The notes under the pieces were generated by a model. It was not told where the DNA came from and made no database searches. It was given only the letters and a program-made list of their open reading frames with translations. A stretch of 64,000 bases of DNA from Colocasia esculenta (taxonomy: Eukaryota > Streptophyta > Magnoliopsida > Alismatales > Araceae), in NCBI GenBank assembly GCA_014218235.1, contig CM024760.1:5875993-5939992 (forward strand), written 5' to 3'. Positions within the stretch are counted from its first letter, which is position 1, and each line of letters opens with the position of its first letter. The translations under genes were made by a program, and so were the position numbers. Shown one piece after another: positions 47,061-57,572 of the stretch.

Positions 47061-50000
47061 AGAAAAGGAAATTTGCATATATATAAACTATATATATATA
47101 TATATCCTTAGAATGGAAATTGATGGGAAATCAGGAGTTGCAGATACAAAGTCAAAAGTCTATTTTATATTTTATTTGGCCATAGAGGTCCACTTGATGT
47201 AATATTTATTTTAAAATTTTAACTTAATATGTACTTTGAAGAAAAGTATTTTAAGTCAATTAATTATTAAGGTTATTACTATTAGGAGATTTATTCATTA
47301 TTACTTTTTTTATGAGTACGGATGTAAATAATATGTAATATATGTAAACTTCATGTAATCCTTTTGAAAAAGGGGATAAAGAATTATGTGAGCTTTGTCG
47401 AACCCTAATGAGTCTGAGTTTATTGCCTTCCTCCCTCTTTCCAAAGCTGAGCCAATCGCCAGCCTCTTCCCTCTTCCTCTTCCTCTTTTTTCTTTCTTGT
47501 GCTGGTGCCGCATAAAAAATGAGCAATATTGGCCCCCAGGCGCCCCATTGGACAGTGTCCTGTTGCCTGGGCCCCATGCCCAGACAGCTGCCCATGGCAA
47601 CAGCACTCCCTTTTCCCACGTTAATGCTTTGCATATGTTTTATATATGCTCTCTGAGTGCATATGTGTACATTTATGTATAATGAGTGTGTGATTGATTT
47701 CTGAATGTGTTTATAATTCCTCCTCCTTATCTATTTCGTTTTGGTGTCAGTCCACATGATTCCCTCCAGTGGTGGCATGGGCGGTTAATGCCAAATCCCA
47801 TCCTAAGGGTTCATACATTAATAGATCTTGTTCTATTGCATGTTTCATCTTTTTTAAAAAAAATTATTCTTTACTACTTCTCCGACGATCACTTCAGCAG
47901 CAATGTTGAGCAAAGAAATTATCCACTCCTTGTTCACAGCGCCAACCCGACATCTCTAATAACATGTTAGCAAACCTTTTTATTAATCTGCGTTAATTAT
48001 ATGTCTTCCTCTCCTTTAAAAACTGCAGGTGTGCTGAATATATTGGTGGTTCCCTTCCATGGTGCTTTAAATGCATCTAGCCCACCTTAATTTTGGACTT
48101 GGTCTCTAATATTCCACTAATTTTTTTTTATTTCATTTCCTCTTCTAATTGCTTGCATCTGGCCGATCCTATGATGGTCCAATCGAAGTTGACTACCTCT
48201 TGCACTTCTACTGCCATGCACAGATCCCTCATTAAGATTTTAGATTTTTTTTTAATTACTTTCATTATCACAGTCGACTGTCGTATTAACCCTTTTAACA
48301 CAGTATGTATGACCCAGTGGTTATTACAACCATCATTTCATGAATACATGCATCTGGGGAACAACAAACACCATGTTAATAACAAAAAACACTCGTGTTC
48401 CAAGTCCCGTTCTTTTGGTCTCGATGTATATCGATTCTTTCATAAGTGTGTCTCCAAGTCCCGTTCTTTTGGTCTAGACATATATCATTTTCTCGTGTGT
48501 CTCAAGAATCGATGTCGTGTTATGACGGTGATATCTTCGACATGCATCTCAATATTGGTACTGTCTCTATTACAGTGGACAAATACCGCACAACCTCTTC
48601 AACTTACAAAATATTTTTACGTCTTGGACCGGTGGAAGCATAATCCAGTGACTTCAATTTTGTGTATTTGAACATTTTTTACATTTGAGAAGTAGAATTT
48701 ACTTAGGGGTGTCAATGGGCCGGGTCTAGACCGGGCCTTACTAGGCCCGACCCAGGCCCGATTTTTTAAAAGCCGACCCTGGCTCGGCCTAGGCCCGAGG
48801 TTAGGTCCGGTATGGGTGGCCCGGCCCGGCCCAGGAAAAGCCTGGAAAAGCCCGGCCCGGCTTGAAAGCCCGGAAAAAATATTATTATTATTTATAATAT
48901 ATAATTTTAATATATCTACTATAATATATCTATAAAAAAATAATATATATTTTATTTATATCGATATTAACATTTAACTTGTAAAGATTATATTTTTGAG
49001 TAGATTTATTGTAGAAAAAATACATATAATTCTCTTTCTAATATATACATTCATACTAATATAAATTATATTTATATTTTTGGGACGGCGGGGCCGACCG
49101 GGTCGGGCCTCACAAAGCCCAAGTCGGCCCTATTTTTTTCGGGTCGGGCCAAAAAATTTTAACGGACTTATTTTCCCGGCCCAGGCCCGGTTAAAATCGG
49201 GCCGGCTTGCGGGCTCCGGACCGACCCGGTCAATTGACACCCCTAAATTTACTTCTATGTATAAACAGTACTAACAGAAGATTTGGGTTTAGACATGGTA
49301 ATTAAAGAGTACTATCTAGCACTTGATGCCCATGTTTATTCTGTTTCAATAGGGAAATTACTGTAATTATTATTTAAATTTATGATACTTGTAATCTCTC
49401 TATTAGAAGGCGACGCTTTTTATTCTATCTATATCCTTTAACCGACCATAGACGTTAAAAAGACACATTGCGAACCACGTAAAAGTTCTTATTTTCTTGG
49501 GCCATTATTTTTTTTTCTATTCTTTAATTTTTCTCATTCTTCTCCATCTTAAAAAATCATGAGAGAGAGCCTTGTTTATAGATGGTATTGGTCAACAATA
49601 TCTTTCTTTAATGGATTCATCCAGCTACCGCGGAGACCAGGAAGCAAAGGCAACCTTGCTTGCCTGGTTCCTCTCCGGTGCAGCATAAAGCTCGATGTCC
49701 TCCGCTGCAGCAGGCAATCGTTGAATACCCTGAAGAGATTCTGTCATCTGCTTTCTGGTAACAATCACAGCGAACTGAAAACTTCTTCTCTGTTTTACCT
49801 TTTGTTCCCGAATCTTTGAGCATGGTTGTTCAAAAATTTCTTATATTAAGTTCATGAGTTCATGTATATATCTTCAGAATTTTCTACTCTTCGAAGGAGG
49901 CTATGTGAAGCCCATGGAATAGATCCGGGGCCATCTGTGATGTTGTCTTCTATATATCTTTTCGCGTCCCCCTTGGCCGCCATGCGCAGCCTCCTTCGGC

Positions 50001-50750
50001 TTGCAGATTTGATCAAGACGCCAAGATCATGACCTGCTTTCCCAACCAATGGGCAATCTCCCATCTGTTTTAACCTGCTATTCCCTTCCCCCTTTCCCCT
50101 AGCTTGTTGCCTCCCTCTCCCTGTTCTCAGTTGTTTCCCCTGTGCAGCTAGGGGGACGTTTGTTATCTTGTTTCCTGGAACAACCCCACAGGAAACATTT
50201 CCCTTTTCGTTTATCTTTCTCAACTCCCTTCAAGAGTTGAACATGCATGCTTGGATGTTTTTGTTTTGTTTCTTTTCCTCCACAAACCGCTATTCAATTC
50301 TATTCAACAGACGGTGGAACTGCTACATATGCAATTTTATTCAAGAATCGGGGCTCCTCATTTTTTTCAGAATTCTTCATGCTTTATACCAGAAAAGGGC
50401 AAATATGTGAGAAAGGGTGGCTGCCCATGTCCTTTGTCAAGCCATTTCTTTACTCCCATCCCCACAGCCTGCATCATCTTCTACCCTTGGCCGCCAACTT
50501 GTACTGCGTGGTTTGAATACCCTTCTAAGTGTGGTCTACTAGATGATTCTGTAAGGGAGGGGAGAGTATCGCCAATTTTGTAAGTCTTTTTAGTGTAATA
50601 AAATTTACCTTTTTGTGTGTGCAGAAACCAAAAAACGGTCGTCGGCTCGGATTCTGAGTCAGATGTCAAGCTGCAGGATGGAAGAAAAATGATGATGTGA
50701 GTTTGGATGCCCAATTAATGCTTGGAGAAAGATGGAAAGGGGATCATTAA
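47061..50750 (+). other. Upstream region of kinase copy A, no gene resolved
   Basis: Mostly AT-rich DNA alignable by eye with 53810-57572. The stretch 47520-47610 is different from the roughly 580 bp in unit 2 at 54240-54820. A short duplicated segment (CCAAGTCCCGTTCTTTTGGTCT) is present at about 48398 and 48452. A hAT MITE lies at 48704-49245. The frames at 49559, 50168 and 50247 recur in unit 2 but only partly as protein, and I recognise no lectin, DUF26 or membrane domain. An upstream exon may begin near 50620 after TTTGTGTGTGCAG. Confidence 0.5.
48704..49245. mobile_element. hAT-type MITE (542 bp) in kinase unit 1
   Basis: Perfect 13-bp inverted termini TAGGGGTGTCAAT and ATTGACACCCCTA, with perfect 8-bp target duplication AATTTACT (48696-48703, 49246-49253). 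The ends are dense in GGCCCGG/CCGGGCC repeats and the centre (48870-49080) is AT-rich. Unit 2 has the site without the insertion (GTAGAATTTAATTATCCG near 56090), so it inserted after duplication, or was excised there. Confidence 0.93.
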
Positions 50751-52463
50751 TTGCACCCTCAGATGCAATGTAAGGGAGAGGAGATTTGGACATTGGATTA
50801 CCCAAGTGGCGGCATGGAGGAGAAGGGATGGGCGTCGCCTGTGGAAGCTCCGATAAAGATGGGACCGATTGGATACATGGTCGCCCCAAGAGATTCCCTA
50901 CCATGTCTAGTCAGCGCGACAACAATTCTCTGAGGAAATGATCCTGGGGAAGGGAGGGTTTGGACCAGTCTACAGAGGGTTCTTGACCGACTTGGCTGTG
51001 GATGTGGCCATCAAGAAGCTATCAGAGAGGTCACAGCAGGGTCTCTCAGAGTACATGGCAGAGGTAAAGATCATAACCCAGCTGAGACATCGAAACCTGG
51101 TCAAGCTCTTTGGCTGGTGCCAGGAGCGTGGGGAGCTCTTGCTCGTTTACGAGTTCGTACCCAACGGTAGCCTGGATAACCACCTTTTCAAGGGCTGCAA
51201 ACTGCTGGATTGGTCAGTCAGATACAAGATTGTTGTTGGTTTGGCCAATGCGTTAACGTACCTCCATGACGAGTGTGACCCATGCGTGCTGCACAGGGAC
51301 ATCAAGTCAGCATGTTTTGCTGGATTCGAAGTTTGATGCGAAGCTCGGAGATTTCGGACTCGCAAAGCTCTTCAGCATCGACGAGAGCTGCTTGCGAGTA
51401 ACCCACCCGGCCGGAACCCGTGGATACTGGGCGCCGGTAGTACGTTTTCTTGAGCAAAGCCAGCAGGAGATCTGACGTTTACAGCTTCGGAGTAGTTGCC
51501 CTGGAGATAGCATGTGGTAAGAAGGCCATCCTAGTGACGGAGGAGGAAGATGGGGAGAGCTACGCGAAGCTGTTGGTGGAGTGGGTCTGGGAGTTATACG
51601 GAAAAGGTTCCATCTTGGACGCTGCTGACAAGAGATTGAATGGTCATTTCGACCAGCTGCAGATGGAGCGGCTGTTGGTGGTGGGTCTGTGGTGTGCTCA
51701 ACCCGATCACCGAAAGCGGCCATGGCTGAGGCAGGCCATGAATGCTCTGCTCTTCCCTGAGACGACGCCCCTGACTGAGCTGCCCAAAGCCGTGGTGAGT
51801 TGGGCGGACCCCGTAGCTTCTATGCGGATGCAGACGCTGCAACGCTTCTCGAACATGCCGGCATCCTCACCAAAGGTGAAAGCACAAGTAAAACCCAGGC
51901 GCTGGAGCTTTCCACAGTTCAGGTGGTGGACGAAGAGGAGCAAACCAAGAAGTTCTGGGCAACTGCTGGACGACCCTGAGTTGAAGAAGCTGTCCTTCAA
52001 GCTGTCTACACTCAGACTTGCTACAGCCAACTTCTCTGACGTGAATCTTCTGGGAGAAGGTGGATACGTTGCGGTGTACAGGGTACAAGGATTTCCATGC
52101 ATGTTATGTATATATTCTCGACTTAATTATTTTCTTCAAAGGGCTCAATCTACAATGTTCGGTACTGTTTGATGTTTGATTTAGGGGCGTCTACTAGATG
52201 GGTTACAAGTAGCAGTGGAGAAGTTCGTGCGTGGCGGTGAGCAAGCAGCGTTGGTATGGAGAAATTACGTGGCTATGTTTTCTAAGATTCAGCACCGGAA
52301 CCTGTTCAGGCTTCTGGGCCTTTGCATAGAAGAGGGAGAGAGAATACTCGTCTACGAATGTGCATGCAGGGAAGACCTTGGCAGATTCTTATTTGGTAAG
52401 GCCTGCCTAGAGTTGTAACATTATGCTGATGATGTACAATCTTCGTTTGCTTTGCCTAGTTGT

Positions 52464-52465
<2 letters not shown>

Positions 52466-52509
<44 letters not shown>

Positions 52510-52512
52510 ATA
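52466..52512. repeat. AT microsatellite in intron 2 of copy A
   Basis: (TA)n run of about 45 bp interrupted by one TTA. Shorter TA runs lie at 53048-53073, 59459-59471 and 60604-60634. Confidence 0.95.
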
Positions 52513-52529
52513 ATCTAAGTAAATGTTAG

Positions 52530-52685
52530 AGTGCGGCAGTGCCAACTGCAGCCGCGAGATCACCATCCAACGGCTGCCCCAAAAAAATAAATAAATGTGG
52601 GCACCGCGTTTGCCGCTGGATGGTGATCCAGCGGCAGTGCTGGGGTGCCGCGGGGCCGCGCCGCACCGCCGCACCCCAGAGTTTC
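52530..52685. mobile_element. Fold-back insertion in intron 2 of copy A
   Basis: GC-rich island in an AT-rich intron, with inverted repeat ATCACCATCCAACGGC (52559-52574) and GCCGCTGGATGGTGAT (52612-52627), one mismatch, plus outer GCGGCAGTGC-type repeats. It is absent from the same intron of copy B (59236-59517). I cannot name a family or see a clean target duplication. Confidence 0.55.
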
Positions 52686-55600
52686 TCTCTCTTTATATAT
52701 ATATATATATGTATGATTAATTAATATTATGAATTTATATATGCTTGAACGAGGCAGATCCTAAGATGTCACAACAGCTTGATTGGGGTAAAAGGTATAA
52801 GATCGTCCAAGGAATCGCTCGGGGGTTGCAGTACCTTCATGAAGGCTCGCGATTAAGCATCGTCCATAGGAATTTGAGTGCCACCGCCATCTTTTTAGAT
52901 GCCGCCATGACCCCAAGATCGCCGGCTTCCTATTTGCAAGAGTCTTTGACGGGGATCAGACACAGTTAAGCACCAGCAGGACTGTCGGGACATTGTAAGT
53001 TGAAATTATGCACAGAAATTAAGTACATGCGTGTTCATGTAGGAAATTATATATATATATTATATATATATATTGACTAAAAGACTAAACTTTTGGACTC
53101 TCTCTTGGGATGTTAATTCTGACAGTGAATACATGCCACCGGAGTATGTCATGACAGGGCGCTACTCAAACAAGTTGGACGTGTTTAGCTTTGTGTACTG
53201 GTTCTTGAGATAGTAACTGGGCGGAGGATTTCAACCTTTCCCAGATCTACACATTCAACTTTTCTGACAACCGATGTATGTACTGTACTTACTTTCTAAC
53301 GTTAGATTTGATCGAAGATTGTGTAGAGATCATCAAGACTATTGCTATGCTTTATAAATGGGCATTTTTACAGGTGTGGTGGCGTTGGATTGATGGTACT
53401 GCCTGGAGATTGTTGACCCAGCCTTGGGAGGCCAATACCAGAGGAATGAAGTGATGAGATGCATTCAACTGGCTCTACTGTGTGTTCAGGACGATCCAAA
53501 TGATAGGCCCACCATGTCCTCAGTTGTTGCCATGCTCAGTAACCCCTCCATCCCTCTGCGAGACCCTTCTAAGCCAGATCCTTTGTTGAAGACAGCGAAG
53601 CTGATACAGATGTTCTTAGCACACTGGACGAATCCACATGAAAGTTGTTGCTAGATGCATTATCTGAGGTGCCAATCACAGACTTAATTAGAGCAGCGTT
53701 GGTGCTGAAAAGGGAATGCACAAGCCACTGCCTGGAGTTGCTCAGGCAACATGTAGTTTGATTGAATAAATTCCCACCGGTCTCCAGGGATCCTGAGTTG
53801 GATCCTATCAGAAAAAAGAAAATTTGCATATAAACTATATATTCTTAGAAAGAAAATTGATGGGAAATGAGGAGTTGCAGATCCATAGTGATCAAAAATC
53901 TATTTTATTTTTATTTGGCCCATTAGAGGTCCATTGATGTAATGTTTATTTTAAATTTTAAGTTTAATATGTACTTGAATAGGGTACTTAGGTCATTTGG
54001 TTATTAAGTTTATTGCTATTAAGACATTTATTCATTATTACTTTTTTTGATGAGTATGGATGTAAATAATCTGCGCATCCATATCAACTTCATGTAATCC
54101 TTCTGAAAAAGGGGATGAAGAATTATGTGAGCATTGTCTAAACCCTAATAACGCTGAGTTTATCGCCTTCCTTCCTCTTTCCCACAGCTGACTTCCCCTC
54201 TTCTCCCTCCCCCTTTCTTTCTTGTGCTGGTGCTGCATAAAAAATTGTAAGAGAAAAGTGATGTAGCACCAAGTGAAATCAACCAACATTTATTTATTTA
54301 TTGTAAGACAGAAATGATTAACCTGCAAGCAATATGAACCTAAAACATACTGCAGGTATAAATTCCAGGAATTAAGCTCTCAAAACACTGCCTGATTTTG
54401 GTGGATTTAAAACCCTAACGGTATGTGATGTTTCTCCCTCAGATGAACAAATCAACCCAAAAAGAATGGTACGATAAGAAATTAACATTAACTATAAACT
54501 AACACTGCAAGATCGACTTTGTGTAGATGATTTGTTGTGGACATCAACTTTTATCCGCAGGTAAATGAGGGTTCCACAGCCCAATAACAGGCCCAAAAGT
54601 CTACTGGCCCAGCATTTATTGGACTTGGCGACGACCGGGTCTTGAGTTCCTCCTTAGCGAGCGTGCAGGAAGTGAAGAGGCCTATATCCATTTTCCTTAG
54701 GTGTGTGAAGAGAAGAGAGGTGAGAGTGGCCGCTGTGTTTTCCAATATTTTTATCGTTGTCTTCTTCCTCCTCTCGATCTTTTCTTCCATATACTATACA
54801 GTGTACAACTTTTATGAATGCAACAGCACCCCCTTTTCCCACTTAATGCTTTGATGTTCTTTCTTATACGAACATGCACTTGTTTTATATGTACTCTCTG
54901 AGTGCATGTGTACGTTAATGTATAAGCGAGTGTGTGATTGATTTTCTGAATGTGTTCATAATTCTTCCTCCTAATCTATTTCGTTTTGGTGTCAGTCCAC
55001 AGACTCCCTCCAGTGGCGGCATGGGCGGTTATTGCCCAAATCCCATCCAAGGGTTCATACATACATACATACATTTATACATCTTGTTCTCTGCATGTTT
55101 CATCATTTTTTTAAAATTTTTATTCTTTACTACTTGTCCGACGATCACTTCAAAACTGATGAGAGCAGCAATGTTGAGTAGAGAACTATCCGCCTCCCTG
55201 TTCACAACGCAGACCCGACATCTCTAATAGCAACTAAGCAACCCCTTTTATTAATCGCGTTAATTATTGTCTTCCTCTCCTTTTAAAAACGCAGGTGTGC
55301 TGAATATATTGGTGGTTCCCTTCCATGGGCATTGAATGCATGATCTAGCCCATCTTTTGGACTTGGTCTCTATTCCACAATTTTTTTTTTATTTCACTTC
55401 CTCTTCTTGCTTGTGTCTGGCGGATCCTATATATGATGGTCCCATAAAAGTTGACTAACTGATCTGCACTTCTACCGCCATGCACAGATCCCTCATTAGT
55501 ATTTTAGGTTTTTTTTTTTAATTACTCTCGTTATCTCAGTCGACTGTCGTATCAACCCCTTTTAACAGAGCATATATGACCCAATGGTCATTACAACCAC

Positions 55601-55780
55601 CATTCACGAATACATACATTTGGAGAACAGCAAACACTACGTTAATAACAGAAAACACTCATGTCTCCAAGTCCCATTTTTTTGATCTCGATGTATATCA
55701 ATTTTTTTGTAGATGTGTCATAAAGAATCGGTGCCGTATGTTATGGTGGTGGTACTTTCGACATGCATCTCGATGTTAGT

Positions 55781-56062
55781 ACTGTCTCTATTGCGGTGGG
55801 TAAATACCGCGCAACCCTCCCCAACTTACAACTCCCCCCGCATTTGATGTAGTGGCTTTCCTTTAACGTGATTTTTACACCTTAGACCGATGGAAGCATG
55901 ATCCGGTGACTTCAATTTAGTACTATCTCTATTGCGGTGGGTAAATACCGCGCAACCCTCCCCAACTTACAACTCCCCCCGCATTTGATGTGGTGGCTTT
56001 CCTTTAACGTGATTTTTTCACCTTAGACCGATGGAAGCATGATCCGGTGACTTCATTTTGTG
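55781..56062. repeat. 141-bp direct duplication in unit 2
   Basis: Two adjacent copies starting ACTGTCTCTATTGCGG (55781) and ACTATCTCTATTGCGG (55922). Unit 1 has one copy (near 48559), so this is a later local duplication in the upstream region of copy B. Confidence 0.88.
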
Positions 56063-56406
56063 CATTTGAACACTTTTTTACATTTGAGATGTAGAATTTA
56101 ATTATCCGTATAAACAATACGAACAGAAGGTTTGGGATTAGACATGGTAATTAAAGAGTACTATCTAACACTTGATGCCCATGTTTATTATGTTTCGATT
56201 GGGATATTGCTGTAAATATTGTTTAAATTTATGATGCTTTAATCTCTCTATTAGACGTAAAAAGACCCATTGCGAACAACGTAAAAGTTTTTATTTTCTT
56301 GTGCCATTATTTTTTTTCTCTTCTTTATTTTTTCTCATTCTTCTCCATCTTAAAAAATCATGAGATACAGAGATAGAGCCTCCTTTCCAAGGGAAGCGTC
56401 GGGACG

Positions 56407-56493
56407 ATGGAGACGCTTAGAGATGGTATTTCGTCAACAATATCTTTCTTTAATGGCCTCATCCAGCTACTGCGGAGACCAGGAAGTAAAGGT
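56407..56493 (+). CDS. Candidate 5' exon upstream of copy B
   Basis: An ATG in the context GGGACGATGG opens a frame of 29 codons beginning METLRDGISSTISFFNGLIQ and ending AAAG before a GTAACC donor. In unit 1 the bases around the ATG are replaced and the donor reads GCAACC, so the exon start is lost there. I do not recognise the peptide. It could be the N-terminus of the kinase protein, a separate short gene or chance. Confidence 0.25.
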
Positions 56494-57572
56494 AACCTTG
56501 CTTGGCTTTGCTCTCTGGTTCCTCTCCGGTGCAGCATAAAGCTCGATGACCTCTGCTGCAGCAGGCAATCGTTGAATACCCCAAAGAGATTCTGTCATCT
56601 GCTTTCTGGTAACAATCACAGCGAACTGAAAACTTCTTCTCTGTTTTACCTTTTGTTCCCGAATCTTTGAGCCTGGTGGTTCAAAATTTTCATATATAAG
56701 TTCTTGAGTTCATGTATATATCTTCAGGATTTTCTACTCTTCGAAAGAGACTATGTGAAGCCCATGGAAATAGATCCAGGGCCATCTGTGATGTTTGTCT
56801 TCTATAGATCTTTCCTCGTCTCCCCTGGCCGCCATGCGCAGCCTCCTTCGGCTTGAACATTTGATCAAGACGCCAAGATCATCTGCTTTCCCAACCAATG
56901 GGCCATCTCCCATCTGTCTTAACCTGCTATTCCCTTGCCCCTTTCCCATAGCTTGTTGCCTCCCTCTCCCTGTTCTCAGCTGTTTCCCCTGTGCAGCTCG
57001 GGGGAAGTTTGTTCTCTTCTTTCCTGGAACAACCCCAACCAGGCACCATGTGCCTTTTCGTTTATCTTTCTCATCTCCCTTCAAGAGTTGAACATGTATG
57101 CTTGGATGTTTTTGTTTTTTCCTCCACAAACCACTATTAAATTCTATTCAACAGACAGTGAATTGCTATATATGCAATTTCATTCAAGAATCGGGGCTCC
57201 TCATTTTTGCAGAATTCTTCATGCTTTATACCAGAAAAGGGGAAATATGTGAAGAAAGGGAGGCTGCCCATGTCCTTTGTCAAGCCATTTCTTTACTCCA
57301 TCCCCACCGCCTTCATCGTCTTCTACCCTTGGCCGCCAACTTGTATACGAGCTTTGAATACCCTTCTAAGTGTGGTCTACTAGACGATTCTGTAAGGGAG
57401 GGGAGAGTATCGCCAATTTTGTAAGTCTTTTTAGTGTAATAAAATTTACCCCTTTTTTTGTGCAGAAACCAAACAACGGTCATCAGCTCGGATTCTGAGT
57501 CAGTTGTGAAGCTGCAGGATGGAAGAAAAATGAGGATGTGAGTTTGGATGCCCAATTAATGCTTGGAGAAAG

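Larger units (their letters stand above)
50751..53641 (+). pseudogene. Tandem kinase-pseudokinase gene, copy A (broken or mis-assembled)
   Basis: Same five-exon gene as copy B: about 50751-52082, 52185-52395, 52758-52994, 53126-53275 and 53374-53641. Kinase 1 keeps GKGGFGPVYRG, VAIKK, HRDIKS, DFGLAKLF and SDVYSFGVV. Kinase 2 has GEGGYVAVYR, with Val in place of a Gly of the nucleotide loop, and HRNLSATAIFLD in place of HRD. Relative to copy B it has small indels at about 50848, 50905-50930, 51308-51315 (two bases), 51435, 52905, 53191, 53400 and 53586, so no continuous protein can be read. It may be a pseudogene or an intact gene with consensus errors, because copy B is correct at most of these sites. 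Intron 2 carries a fold-back insertion. Confidence 0.75.
53642..57572 (+). other. 3' flank of copy A and upstream region of copy B
   Basis: It begins with the 3' UTR block shared by all units (to about 53815), then AT-rich DNA. It contains a 141-bp tandem duplication at 55781-56062 and a candidate 5' exon at 56407-56493. A possible internal exon starts at about 57467 after TTTTTTTGTGCAG and could end at a GTGAGT donor at 57538. In frame it would give residues such as SSDSESVVKLQDGRK. I could not join it to the kinase frame. No signal peptide, lectin or DUF26 domain is recognisable. Confidence 0.5.

Noticed and set aside
47395..47682. Frame upstream of copy A with hydrophobic start, possible signal peptide
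   Set aside because: The matching place in unit 2 is replaced by unrelated sequence, and an equally long minus-strand frame overlaps it.
48093..48671. Plus-strand frame of 192 codons upstream of copy A
   Set aside because: Low-complexity composition, not kept open in unit 2 (55380-55930), and no lectin, DUF26 or membrane pattern. Treated as noncoding.
49852..50223. Minus-strand frame of 123 codons, with a similar one at 56734-57129
   Set aside because: Present in both units, but with frame differences and no recognisable domain. It lies in the upstream region of the kinase gene and is probably a shadow of duplicated noncoding or 5' exon sequence.
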